Below, piece after piece: positions 55,839 through 64,000 of a stretch of 64,000 bases of DNA. A model generated the notes under the pieces. It was not told where the DNA came from. It saw nothing but the letters and a program-made list of their open reading frames with translations, and ran no database searches. The DNA comes from Chromatiales bacterium (GTDB lineage Bacteria > Pseudomonadota > Gammaproteobacteria > UBA6429), in the NCBI GenBank assembly GCA_027076405.1, contig JALTJN010000421.1:62001-126000 (forward strand). The letters are read 5' to 3'. A program made the translations under genes and the position numbers. How positions within the stretch are numbered: position 1 is the first letter of the stretch; the number at the start of each line of letters is the position of its first letter.

Positions 55839-56543
55839 ATGCATAATCATCAGAACATGCAATTTTTTTTTGGCGAGCGGGAGTTACTTATTAAGGTGGC
55901 TGATCTACTGGCTGCGCCGGTAAATGTCATTGTAAATCCTGCTAATGCTGGCTTATCACATGGCGGCGGTGTTGCAGGACAGATTGTTCAGCATGGCGGT
56001 GAGATTATTCAGCATGAAAGTGATCAATTCATTAAAGAACATGGTCAATTAGAAAGTGGCATGGTGGCATTTACCTCGGCCGGTCGTCTTCCCTTTGATG
56101 CTGTTATTCATGCTGTTGGCCCGGTAATGGGCGAGGGGGATGAGCAAAGAAAAATAGAACAGGCGGTTGCCCGAAGTTTACAGTTATGCGATATGCACGA
56201 CTGGAAATCGATTGCTTTTCCGGCAATCAGCGCAGGTATTTTTGCAGTACCTATCGAAATATCTGCACAGGCTTTTTATCGTGCGATTACATCTTACTGG
56301 GATGCCCGAATGGATGGCTCGCCGGAAAAAGTGATTATTTGTTTAACTGAAAAAAATTTTCAGCCCTTTTTTAAGGCTTTTCAAAAGGCATCGAAACAGC
56401 CTGTTCATGAAAATGAATCCGCTCCCCGTAGCCCGCTAACTTCACAAAGTATTAATGACGAGATAACAGCAGGCGTGGTTGAATTAAGTGAGCAGGATAT
56501 CTCGGATTTAGAAGATGATGATGTTAACGACTGGTTTAATTAA
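55839..56543 (+). CDS. Macro-domain (ADP-ribose-binding) protein
   Basis: 234 residues. The macro domain has VNVIVNPANAGLSHGGGVAG, then VAFTSAGRLPFDAVIHAVGP and AFPAISAGIFAVP, which bind or hydrolyse ADP-ribose derivatives. The C-terminal ~60 residues are acidic and probably disordered (SDLEDDDVNDW). It may remove ADP-ribose from proteins or nucleic acids, or O-acetyl-ADP-ribose. Start at ATG 55839; ATG 55857 is possible. Confidence 0.88.
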   Translation: MHNHQNMQFFFGERELLIKVADLLAAPVNVIVNPANAGLSHGGGVAGQIVQHGGEIIQHESDQFIKEHGQLESGMVAFTSAGRLPFDAVIHAVGPVMGEGDEQRKIEQAVARSLQLCDMHDWKSIAFPAISAGIFAVPIEISAQAFYRAITSYWDARMDGSPEKVIICLTEKNFQPFFKAFQKASKQPVHENESAPRSPLTSQSINDEITAGVVELSEQDISDLEDDDVNDWFN

Positions 56544-56662
56544 TACCTTAGTAAATTACTCATAAATTAATTTATTCACCTATTAGAACTATCGAATATC
56601 AAGTATCCAAGTAAATTAGTAGACTATTTTAAACGTTATGTCACTAATTAATGAGGTGCTTT

Positions 56663-56782
56663 ATGAGTTCAGATGCAAAGGTTGAAGATGCAAAAGTTTT
56701 ACGTACATTAATGCTTTTATCCGGTTCTTTATTTGGATTTTTTATTGTGATGATTTTTCTGGCCCGATCTATCGTGTATTAA
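56663..56782 (+). CDS. Single-helix membrane microprotein (39 residues)
   Basis: ATG 56663 follows GAGGTG. MSSDAKVEDAKVLRTLMLLS continues into a hydrophobic helix with GFFIVMIFLARS and ends VY. One membrane span with an N-terminal charged segment. A strong terminator follows 44 bases after the stop, which supports a real transcript. Function unknown. Confidence 0.6.
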   Translation: MSSDAKVEDAKVLRTLMLLSGSLFGFFIVMIFLARSIVY

Positions 56783-56825
56783 ATACTTCTGGCTATGCTT
56801 TAAACTATTAAAGCTAATAGCGACT

Positions 56826-56860
56826 AAACCAGCATATTTTTTTAAATGCTGGTTTTTTTG
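56826..56860 (+). terminator. Rho-independent terminator after the microprotein gene
   Basis: AAACCAGCAT and ATGCTGGTTT form a 10-bp stem around a 10-base loop, followed by a run of T. It ends the macro-domain/microprotein region before convergent hemerythrin. Confidence 0.9.
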
Positions 56861-56903
56861 TTTTATGAAACTACGGCCATCACAGGTATGTTGGTATCAT
56901 AAA

Positions 56904-57326
56904 TTATGCAACATTTGTTTTTTCTATAAGAGGAAAAATATAGTCTGTCTCATAAGTAATACGTTCTCTGATGAGTGCAAAAATTTCTTTGCTTTCATTG
57001 CTTAATAATTTATGTTCCGACTCTGAGCCGGGTAAAGAACACCAATGTCTTACAAAATCGGCAAAACGGTGTTTAATTTTTTTGGCGCTTTCGTGAAAAT
57101 TTTTCGCCATTTGACTTATTTCTTCATCGTCATGACTGAGAAAAGCGGCATAAATTGTATTTTCCTCAAATACAAGGTGTACCCAGACTTTTTCCTTAAA
57201 ACGGGTCATCAATTCGCAAACGAAAGGATTATTATGCAAAGATTCTTTTTCCATTAGTGGAGAAAGGACATCACATAATTGGGAAATTTCCTGATTCTGC
57301 TTCTTAAGTTCTTCAAGCGTATACAT
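56904..57326 (-). CDS. Hemerythrin-like (HHE) domain protein
   Basis: 140 residues, four-helix hemerythrin-type. Candidate di-iron ligands are H50-x3-E54, H78, H105 and E125, the last in RITYETDYIFP. Such proteins bind O2 or NO, or store iron. It lies 32 bases downstream of the YdcH-like gene on the same strand, and the pair is preceded by an FNR/Anr box, which fits oxygen- or NO-linked control. Confidence 0.82.
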   Translation of the reverse strand: MYTLEELKKQNQEISQLCDVLSPLMEKESLHNNPFVCELMTRFKEKVWVHLVFEENTIYAAFLSHDDEEISQMAKNFHESAKKIKHRFADFVRHWCSLPGSESEHKLLSNESKEIFALIRERITYETDYIFPLIEKTNVA

Positions 57327-57358
57327 ACATTAGCCTTATTGAATAATTATTTGAGTAG

Positions 57359-57598
57359 TCAGGCACTTTTTATCAGCTGGAGTAATTCATCTTTGGTATG
57401 GAGGCGTTGCTTTTTCTTCTCTTCCAGATAATCATCAGACGTGGTTTCAATATCTGATTCGATTCTATGGATTTCATGATCAAGTTCATGGTACTCATTA
57501 AACAAGCGGGAAAAATGATTGTTACTTGTTTTTAGTTTATGAATTGTTTCTCTGTGTTCTGGAAATTCATGGACAAGATCGTGTTTTTCAACTTGCAT
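57359..57598 (-). CDS. YdcH/DUF465 family protein
   Basis: 79 residues, highly charged coiled-coil-like helix pair with the family HDLVHEFPEHRETIHKLK and FSRLFNEYHELDHEIHRIE. Function unknown. First gene after an FNR box, followed by hemerythrin. Confidence 0.92.
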   Translation of the reverse strand: MQVEKHDLVHEFPEHRETIHKLKTSNNHFSRLFNEYHELDHEIHRIESDIETTSDDYLEEKKKQRLHTKDELLQLIKSA

Positions 57599-57665
57599 GG
57601 AGATACTCCGGTTATATTTTTTTCGTCTACAGGATAAATATAACCTATATGTAGCGTAAGCTGGA

Positions 57666-57679
57666 TTGATCTATATCAA
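57666..57679. promoter_or_regulatory. Perfect FNR/Anr box
   Basis: TTGATCTATATCAA matches TTGAT-N4-ATCAA exactly. A minus-strand TATATT (57642-57637) places the box centre about 42 bases upstream of the expected start of the ydcH-hemerythrin transcript, the class II activating position. The chemoreceptor gene ends just beyond it on the other side. Confidence 0.75.
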
Positions 57680-57720
57680 TGAATATTCATAAAGATAAAT
57701 TTAACTTTTCTTTCTCCTGT

Positions 57721-59352
57721 CTATACTTTAAAGCTCGATACCAGTTCCTGTAAATGAGTCGCTAATTCTGAAAGGTTGTTACTTGTTTGTGCTGTTTGCT
57801 GGGCACTTTGTGCAGAATTTTCACTGATATTATTGATAGTATCAATATTTTGATTGATATCTTCAGCTACTGTACTTTGTTCAGTCGCCGCTGTTGCGAT
57901 GTGTGTATTCATTTCATTGATTGTGCTGACAGCGGAAGCAATGCTTATTAAAGATGAATCTGCTTTAGCTGCCTGTAATACAGTTTGTTGTGCTTTTTCT
58001 TTGCTCTTTGTCATGACAGAAACCGCATTTCGCGAACCTGATTGCAAGCGTTCAATCATTGACTGAATTTCTTCGGTTGATGTTTGAGTACGACTTGCAA
58101 GAGTTCGCACTTCATCCGCTACTACAGCAAACCCCCGTCCCTGTTCACCGGCTCTGGCAGCTTCTATGGCAGCATTGAGAGCAAGCAGGTTCGTTTGTTC
58201 TGCAATACCACGAATGACATCAAGTACACTACCAATGGTTTCACTGTCTTGCGAAACAGTATCAATGGCACCGGAAGCTTCATCAATATCTTTTGATAAC
58301 TCATCAATAGAATCCATTGTTTCCTTAACAATATTTTTTCCTGTTGCAGTATCTGCGTCAGCAGCTGTTGCCGCTTCTGCTGCACTTGTAGCGCTGCGAG
58401 CAACTTCCTGTACGGTTGCGGTCATTTCGTTCATTGCGGTAGCAACTTGTGTTGTTTCCATGCGTTGGGTATCTGAACTAATAGAAAGTTCACTGCCGGC
58501 TCTTTGAAGAACCGTTGCTTCATTTGTCAATTTGCTGACATCTTCAATTATATTTGAAATGATATTCTGTAATTTTGTAATAAAAATATTTACGGAATCA
58601 CATAGTAAACTCACTTCATCTTTATTAGGTGTGGGTAAGCGTCGTGTTAGATTACCATTTCCCTGAGCAAGCTCTCGCATTAAACTTGTTGTTGCTTCCA
58701 GACGGGTAATGACGGTTTTTTTAAATAAATAGTAGACAACTAAAGTGATGAGGAGCAGAGTTGAAATAACGGTAGTTGAGGTTACGATAATAAAATGTGA
58801 CATTGAGTCATTTGCAATTTTTTTGACGCTATCTACTGCATGTTTTATTCTACTATCGCTTGCAGCAATTCCCTGATTAACATTTGTTTTTGTCATGCCT
58901 AACAAAACATAGCCAATTAATTCATCATCGGAAACTATTTTATATTTAAGCTCCATAATATCTTTTGAATTAGCCGGGCTTTTATATTCTGTAAGAGGTG
59001 AATTATCAGGCTTGAGATATGCTGCATAAGCAACATCAGGATCTTTTTGTGAGTTTGCCTGATAATCTTTGAGACTTGAGAAATCGTAAGACATAATAAG
59101 GTCAGGCGCCGTTTGTGCCATAAAAAGGCCTAAACTGTTTGCTTTTGATTTTAATGCTTTTAAAGCCGCTTCAGAAGCACTCTTTTGTTCTATTTTTAAT
59201 GCTTTTTCGGCAAGTCGCATTTGATTATCAGTCGAGGTTCTTACTCCCTGTATTAACATGAAAGCACCAAGTAGCATCGAGATAATCATGCTGAGTAATA
59301 TTGGAATAATAAATTTACTCATTAATGAAATATTCTTTATATCAAGTTTCAT
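57721..59352 (-). CDS. Methyl-accepting chemotaxis protein
   Basis: 543 residues. Two membrane segments (about 13-33 and 190-210) flank a ~150-residue periplasmic sensor. A HAMP domain follows, then the signalling hairpin with the conserved [20 protein letters not shown] and [12 protein letters not shown] tip. It controls CheA and flagellar or twitching motors. No C-terminal CheR tail pentapeptide. It starts 60 bases after the PhnD-type gene on the same strand and may sense through that binding protein. Confidence 0.93.
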   Translation of the reverse strand: MKLDIKNISLMSKFIIPILLSMIISMLLGAFMLIQGVRTSTDNQMRLAEKALKIEQKSASEAALKALKSKANSLGLFMAQTAPDLIMSYDFSSLKDYQANSQKDPDVAYAAYLKPDNSPLTEYKSPANSKDIMELKYKIVSDDELIGYVLLGMTKTNVNQGIAASDSRIKHAVDSVKKIANDSMSHFIIVTSTTVISTLLLITLVVYYLFKKTVITRLEATTSLMRELAQGNGNLTRRLPTPNKDEVSLLCDSVNIFITKLQNIISNIIEDVSKLTNEATVLQRAGSELSISSDTQRMETTQVATAMNEMTATVQEVARSATSAAEAATAADADTATGKNIVKETMDSIDELSKDIDEASGAIDTVSQDSETIGSVLDVIRGIAEQTNLLALNAAIEAARAGEQGRGFAVVADEVRTLASRTQTSTEEIQSMIERLQSGSRNAVSVMTKSKEKAQQTVLQAAKADSSLISIASAVSTINEMNTHIATAATEQSTVAEDINQNIDTINNISENSAQSAQQTAQTSNNLSELATHLQELVSSFKV

Positions 59353-59412
59353 TTTAATTGCCTTTAAACTATTTATTTTTAAAATAAGCCCTCCCTGGCT
59401 AATTAATATCTC

Positions 59413-60261
59413 TTACAAGTCTTCACCTGTTACGTACTTAACGATTTCCCGAACTTTTGTAAAATCGTCATCAGTTGCTTTAATAAAATTTGTTACTTTT
59501 GCTGCTTTTAATACAGCAGGATCAGACGTTTTGAGCGAGGTCATAATTGCTTGGATTTTATTAGCTTTGCTTTGTGGCATATTTCCCTTTACAGCCCAGG
59601 CCAAATGAATAAACCTCTCGCTTTCAACTAAAATTTTCATTTGGGAAACATCAATTTTTTTGGTGACACCCTTAACTTTTAATATGACATTACCGGCACC
59701 GGCAGCATCGGCTGCTTTGTTATATACACCAATAACCGCGCTGGGAGGGTTTTTAGAAAATTTCACCGTATAATCCTTACCTGCTACAAGACCTGCTTTT
59801 TTTAAAACAGCTGTTGGTGCAATGTAACTTCCCATTGCTTTTTTCCCGCCGCCAAATAAAATCGTTTTTCCTTTCAAATCAGCTATCGAATTTATTCCAC
59901 TATCTTTTCTTACAGAAAGTGAGCCGGCAATTGTTTTGCTGCCAAACTCTTCATTTACCGCAATAACTTTATAGCCCTTAGCTTTGTGATTTAATAAATA
60001 ATGGTATTGGTTGTAGTGAACAATATCGTATTTTCCGCTTTGCGCACCTTTCCAGAATGCTTTAAAATTTTTTGCCACAATGAGTTTTACCGGCTCACCG
60101 AGTTCTTTCGATAATTTTTCTGCCAGTGGTTTAAAAAATTTATGTGTTTTAGCAATGGGGCGACGTGGAAATACACCCATATTTAAATCTGCAATGGCGG
60201 CAGAAGAGGTCAGCACAGTGATTAAGCTTAGCGCTAACGAGGGTACGAGTTTATTATTCAT
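59413..60261 (-). CDS. PhnD-type phosphate/phosphonate-like periplasmic binding protein
   Basis: 282 residues with a signal peptide (LALSLITVLTSSAAIA, cleaved before DLNMGVFP). The mature protein is the PhnD/SsuA-type solute-binding fold with FKPLAEKLSKELG, YDIVHYNQYHYL, GSLSVRKDSGI, LKGKTILFGG and PTAVLKKAGL. No ABC transporter genes are adjacent, so it is an orphan binding protein that more likely serves the downstream chemoreceptor. Ligand unknown. Confidence 0.87.
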   Translation of the reverse strand: MNNKLVPSLALSLITVLTSSAAIADLNMGVFPRRPIAKTHKFFKPLAEKLSKELGEPVKLIVAKNFKAFWKGAQSGKYDIVHYNQYHYLLNHKAKGYKVIAVNEEFGSKTIAGSLSVRKDSGINSIADLKGKTILFGGGKKAMGSYIAPTAVLKKAGLVAGKDYTVKFSKNPPSAVIGVYNKAADAAGAGNVILKVKGVTKKIDVSQMKILVESERFIHLAWAVKGNMPQSKANKIQAIMTSLKTSDPAVLKAAKVTNFIKATDDDFTKVREIVKYVTGEDL

Positions 60262-60434
60262 ATGCTCTCCAGTATAGATAGTATTAATGTGGTTTTGATT
60301 TATATCGTCCTGTAGATAAGAATACTTAAATATTTTTGAGAATTATTTGTTATAGCCATATTAGTAATATGAGTATTTTGAATGTTGGCTGCGTTGATCT
60401 ATGATGAGACAACTAATTAAAAAGCAGGTGAAAA

Positions 60435-61661
60435 ATGGTTGATCTTAAAGAACTGCTCGCTTTAAACGACTTCAAAAAGCTTGATGATGCTGCAATCGTG
60501 GATATTGCCGAGCATGCTGTTATTCATAATTATGCTGAAACCAACCGGATAGTTGCTGAAAAATTTTCAGAATACACGTTATATCTATTAAGCGGTGAAT
60601 TTGAATTGCAATCTTCAGGAGGGATCCAAACACTAATATGGGCAGATGATGAGCGAGCCCAATCTCCACTTTTTTTCTCGGATACTCCCGGTCACTATGG
60701 CCGGTGTTTGAGTTCGTGCAAAGTGTTGCAGGTAGAGCGAACAATGATAGAAAAATATGGCCTGAATCATGACCGTTTTAAAACAGATATTAATTATGCC
60801 GATTTTGAAACTCTGTTAGGTAATACCAGTTTGGCCTTGTTTGACGAAATTACTGAACTCTTTAAGAGTAAGTCGATCACGCTGCCAAGTCTTCCGGAAA
60901 TAGCACTGTATATCAATGCGGCTCTGGAAAAAGATGATGTTAGCACTAAAAAGCTCTCTAAAATTATTCAGATGGATCCCGTCATAGCGGCACGAGTTGT
61001 TCAGGTTGCCAATAGCCCGCTTTATGGTGATACACAAAATGATTCGATTCAGGATGCGCTTGCACAGATTGGCATTGATGGTGTGCGCACAATTGTTATG
61101 GGAGTCGTATTACGTGATTTATTTATGCCTAAGTCACAACCTGTAATAGATACTATGACAAAATTTTACGAGCATAGTATTCGAACAGGGGTTATTTGTT
61201 ATGCGCTGGCAAAAAAATTAAAAGGATTTAATCCTGATCAGGCTTTTATGGCCGGCATTCTTCATGATATCGGGGTGGTGCCTATTTTAGTCGTTGCAGA
61301 TCGTCACCAGCAAATTTCGGAAAAAACAAATACCTTAAGTGCAGTGTTAGCACATTTAAAAAGTTATATCGGTGGTATGATACTGCAGCAATGGGATTTT
61401 GCTGATAAATTTACTGAGGTCGCGAAGCATGCGTATGACTGGAATCGTAAAGTTGAAGAAGCTGATTATTGTGATCTGGTCCAGGTTGCATTAATGCATT
61501 CACATCTGCTTGGCGGTGAAAAAATTAAAGGCCCTGAACTATCTGCATTACCGGCGTTTAAACGTCTGGGCTTTGATAAAGTGAATCCGGTAGAGAATAT
61601 AAAAACATTACAGGAACTCAGTTTGCGTATAAAAGATATGATTCGTGTAATTTGTAAGTAA
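60435..61661 (+). CDS. HDOD-domain signalling protein with N-terminal cNMP-binding-like domain
   Basis: 408 residues. An N-terminal ~120-residue cyclic-nucleotide-binding-like barrel (LYLLSGEFELQS) is followed by a HDOD domain with PSLPEIALYINAAL, IIQMDPVIAARVVQVANSPLYG and an HDIG-containing FMAGILHDIGVVP. HDOD proteins act in signalling without clear catalysis. It is co-directional with the GGDEF gene 21 bases downstream and divergent from the PhnD-MCP pair. Confidence 0.88.
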   Translation: MVDLKELLALNDFKKLDDAAIVDIAEHAVIHNYAETNRIVAEKFSEYTLYLLSGEFELQSSGGIQTLIWADDERAQSPLFFSDTPGHYGRCLSSCKVLQVERTMIEKYGLNHDRFKTDINYADFETLLGNTSLALFDEITELFKSKSITLPSLPEIALYINAALEKDDVSTKKLSKIIQMDPVIAARVVQVANSPLYGDTQNDSIQDALAQIGIDGVRTIVMGVVLRDLFMPKSQPVIDTMTKFYEHSIRTGVICYALAKKLKGFNPDQAFMAGILHDIGVVPILVVADRHQQISEKTNTLSAVLAHLKSYIGGMILQQWDFADKFTEVAKHAYDWNRKVEEADYCDLVQVALMHSHLLGGEKIKGPELSALPAFKRLGFDKVNPVENIKTLQELSLRIKDMIRVICK

Positions 61662-61682
61662 GTTAAAAATGGGTTTAGTTTT

Positions 61683-62876
61683 TTGAAAAAAACAATAAAA
61701 TCAAGCCGGATTATTATCATTAATTCAGTGTTAATGCTGTGTTTAATTACTTTGCTTATTGTGCAAAATATTTATTTTTTAAATAAAAATAATACAACGC
61801 TTTCTATCATTGATGATGTATATAATCGCAAAATTGACGTGGTTATGTTAATGGCCAAAGTGGTACGTGAACGTTCTTTAAATATGGTTATGATGTATTT
61901 TTCAGACGACCCGTGGGAACAAGATAAAATATTTATTCAGTTTCATAAGTTAAAACTGGTTTATTTAAAACTCAATAAAGAATTAAAAAAGCTGGGGCTG
62001 AGTGATAATGAAAAAAATATTTTTAACGATATGCTGGAAAAACTAAATAAAGCAGAATTAATTCAAATTGATATTGTTGAGCGGATTCAATCAGGCGAGA
62101 ATAAAAATGTTCAGCATGATATTTCAAACAAAGATTTTCCTATTGAAATGGAAATTCTGGAAAATTTTGATACGTTAATAGGTGCTATCAGGAAAAATAC
62201 AGATATAGCCCGAATAGACGCAAAAAAACAATATCAAAAGATTATATTCCTTATTGCTTTACTTGCCATTCTTGTTTTATTTGTTGCTTTGTATTTAATA
62301 AAAAAATCGTTGCGTCAAATAGTAAAACTTGAATCAGATCTTATTCATCAGGCAGAAACTTTAAGTTGGGATGCAACGCATGATGCCTTAACAAATGTTT
62401 ATAATCGCAGATGGTTAGAACATAAGTTTGAATTAATGCGCGAAGAAAATGACGCAGAGGATGCCACTCATTCTCTGTTGTATATTGATTTAGATGAATT
62501 TAAACCGATAAATGATAATTATGGTCATGTCACAGGCGATCACTTTCTTTGTGGTATTACGCGTGAGCTTGAGAAATGTATTCGTCAAAATGACACTCTT
62601 GCCAGAATGGGTGGAGACGAGTTTGCTATTTTGCTGGAAAATTGTAATGTAGAAAAAGCTACCTCTATTGCGGAATGCTTAATATCGAGAGTAAAAAAAT
62701 TCCACTTAACAATTGATGATAATAAAATTTCAATTGCCGGTTGCAGCGTTGGTATCAACACATTTCAAACTCAGGGAGCAGATTTTGTTGAAATCGTAAA
62801 ACAGGCGGATTCGGCATGTTACGAAGCCAAAAATAACGGTAAAAACCGGTTTTATCTCTTTCCTTCTTCATCATAG
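61683..62876 (+). CDS. Membrane-bound diguanylate cyclase
   Basis: 397 residues from a TTG start; no ATG gives a sensible N-terminus. Two membrane segments (about 9-30 and 184-204) enclose a helical periplasmic sensor. The catalytic GGDEF is at 310-314 with the inhibitory I-site R301-x2-D304 five residues before. No EAL domain. It makes c-di-GMP under feedback control. Operon with the HDOD gene suggests linked signalling. PilZ at 43.8 kb is a potential receptor. Confidence 0.93.
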   Translation: MKKTIKSSRIIIINSVLMLCLITLLIVQNIYFLNKNNTTLSIIDDVYNRKIDVVMLMAKVVRERSLNMVMMYFSDDPWEQDKIFIQFHKLKLVYLKLNKELKKLGLSDNEKNIFNDMLEKLNKAELIQIDIVERIQSGENKNVQHDISNKDFPIEMEILENFDTLIGAIRKNTDIARIDAKKQYQKIIFLIALLAILVLFVALYLIKKSLRQIVKLESDLIHQAETLSWDATHDALTNVYNRRWLEHKFELMREENDAEDATHSLLYIDLDEFKPINDNYGHVTGDHFLCGITRELEKCIRQNDTLARMGGDEFAILLENCNVEKATSIAECLISRVKKFHLTIDDNKISIAGCSVGINTFQTQGADFVEIVKQADSACYEAKNNGKNRFYLFPSSS

Positions 62877-62922
62877 TTCCCGCCTCCATATAAATGAATG
62901 CTAAAAATAATTTAAAAATATC

Positions 62923-62967
62923 TTGAAACTCTGAAAAACAGAGCTACACTTACTTTGAAATTCAGAG
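62923..62967 (+). promoter_or_regulatory. Promoter overlapped by two matching operator-like dyads
   Basis: TTGAAA (62923-62928) and TACACT (62945-62950) are spaced by 16 bases. The spacer is itself a dyad, CTCTG-AAAAA-CAGAG (62929-62943). A second, CTTTG-AAATT-CAGAG (62953-62967), lies just after the -10, centres 24 bases apart. Two copies of one consensus over a promoter suggest a dedicated repressor. Which protein binds is unknown. Confidence 0.55.
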
Positions 62968-62995
62968 TAAGTGGCTAAATGCCAAGGAGAAAACT

Positions 62996-64000
62996 ATGAC
63001 AAGCAATACGGTTTCAAGCAGCTCTCAGCTGGAGGCGATTTATTCCATGATGGAAGACGGCCAGCACAGCGTAAAAATGGAACGCCATTCATTACTAATT
63101 TGGGGAATTACCGCTGCGGCACTTATTTTAATTACAGAGCTTATCTTTAATCACCAAACTTTTACTGTGCGTTGGCAATTAATTTTAATGCAAACAATGT
63201 TTATTTCTATTGTGTTATTTGCCGCAGGTTTATGGGATTTAAAGTTGACCCGAAAAGTAAGACAGCAGCGAGATGAAAGTCTTTCCTTTATTCAATTACA
63301 GTTAACTAAAGTCTGGTGGTTTTTTGTTGCTTTAGTTGTGGTGTTGAATGTTGGTATGAGTTTTTTTGGTGGCGGTTATATGTTTTATGGTCTGACTATT
63401 GCTCTAATAGGCATGGCTTTTTATATACAGGGTTTGTTTTCAACACAAATGTTAAAGTGGATTGGTTTGATGTTGATAGTTATTGGCTTAGGTAGCGTAG
63501 CGCTTAAGTTACATTTTTTAGTGACGAAATGGTTAGCGGCAGGCGTGTTTGGTTTAGGTTTACCTGTGCTTGCTTTTATTCTAAATAAACCCGTTACGCA
63601 TTCTACTTTGTTAAAAAGACTTGTCTTATCAGGCGCCTGGTTTGTAATGGTCATATTTCCGGCGGGGTTAGTTTATCAGAACTATATCAATTTTAATGAG
63701 CAAGGCCTGGGCCTGGTAACACGAAGCATTAGTGAATATAAATCTTTAACAAATGAGCAGGCTATGCAAAAACAAATTATTCACGTACCCGCGGGAACTA
63801 AAATTCCGTTTAACATTAATATGTTGGGTAATATGTTTGATTTTTTTCAATCGGGCAGTACCAGTATTAAACTAAAAAAGGACTTTGATGTGGTTATTGA
63901 GAATGGCAAAGCGAATGGTTACTTCAGAGTGCCTGGTTCGAAGTGGCGAAACCCTCGAAGCGGTTTATTGTTACGAGGATTTAAAATGGAACCTGCCATT
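62996..64000 (+). CDS. Multi-pass membrane protein of unknown function, cut by window edge
   Basis: ATG 62996 follows AAGGAGA. The 335 visible residues start MTSNTVSSSSQLEAIYSMME and run into seven or so membrane segments in the first ~230 residues. A soluble part follows, containing VPAGTKIPFNINMLGNMFDF, which probably lies outside the membrane. The 3' end is beyond the window. The frame stays open to 64000. No family recognised. A tandem operator-like promoter precedes it, so the gene is probably tightly regulated. Confidence 0.65.
   Translation, partial: MTSNTVSSSSQLEAIYSMMEDGQHSVKMERHSLLIWGITAAALILITELIFNHQTFTVRWQLILMQTMFISIVLFAAGLWDLKLTRKVRQQRDESLSFIQLQLTKVWWFFVALVVVLNVGMSFFGGGYMFYGLTIALIGMAFYIQGLFSTQMLKWIGLMLIVIGLGSVALKLHFLVTKWLAAGVFGLGLPVLAFILNKPVTHSTLLKRLVLSGAWFVMVIFPAGLVYQNYINFNEQGLGLVTRSISEYKSLTNEQAMQKQIIHVPAGTKIPFNINMLGNMFDFFQSGSTSIKLKKDFDVVIENGKANGYFRVPGSKWRNPRSGLLLRGFKMEPAI

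Noticed and set aside
60394..60407. TTGATCTATGATGA as an FNR box before the HDOD gene
   Set aside because: Only the left half matches; the right half fits poorly to ATCAA.

Overview
The window reads as chromosomal DNA of an A+T-rich gammaproteobacterium with a classical LPS outer membrane. The evidence is gene content: a Kdo transferase with a separate Kdo kinase, an LpxL-type acyltransferase, heptosyltransferase and O-antigen ligase genes, HrpB, PpnN, an RlhA-like U32 protein, SelD with tRNA 2-selenouridine synthase, YdcH, two FNR/Anr-type boxes, PilZ and GGDEF proteins, and a THI-box riboswitch before thiC. I cannot name the genus. No rRNA, tRNA or CRISPR array was seen.

Layout. 0-14 kb is an envelope/LPS block: a truncated glycosyltransferase, UDP-glucuronate decarboxylase and UDP-glucose dehydrogenase, a GT9 enzyme, an LTA-synthase-like membrane sulfatase, KdkA, a GT2 enzyme, O-antigen ligase, WaaA and LpxL. 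It is followed by rhodanese, Pcm and hydrolase genes. 14-16.4 kb is a TPP riboswitch with thiC and a strong terminator. 16.6-22.1 kb is a three-gene accessory island, visibly richer in A+T than thiC. It encodes a 1166-residue protein (OST-HTH-like N-terminus, P-loop ATPase, C-terminal phosphoribosyltransferase-like domain), an HNH protein and a PD-(D/E)XK nuclease. I read it as a candidate anti-phage or anti-plasmid system, and it is the best candidate for something undescribed here. 22.2-25.0 kb is a graveyard of RAYT/REP-type remnants around an endonuclease/exonuclease/phosphatase gene with no normal start codon, a lysine-rich microprotein and a DUF3087 gene.

25-31 kb holds ppnN, a muramidase-lipoprotein pair with small exported proteins that looks like a toxin/immunity islet, and hrpB. 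31-45.5 kb is a run of mostly housekeeping or conserved-unknown genes: hemolysin III, a 2OG dioxygenase behind an FNR-like box, ung, a holin-IV-like membrane protein with a broken duplicate nearby, an IMPase-like phosphatase, DUF2237, cupin, PrxQ-type peroxiredoxin, DUF4202, DUF1499, DUF808, selU-selD, PilZ and a Bcr/CflA transporter. 45.6-56.8 kb has the U32 protein, a Tat-exported small subunit with a GMC oxidoreductase, a lipase-like protein, a metallophosphoesterase, DUF2461, an unfamiliar radical SAM protein and a macro-domain protein.

56.9-64 kb is a sensory/signalling block: hemerythrin and YdcH behind an FNR-like box, a PhnD-type binding protein upstream of a chemoreceptor, an HDOD protein followed by a diguanylate cyclase with GGDEF and I-site, and a truncated membrane-protein gene with a promoter overlapped by two matching operator-like dyads.

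All functional calls come from reading motifs by eye. No database search was run.
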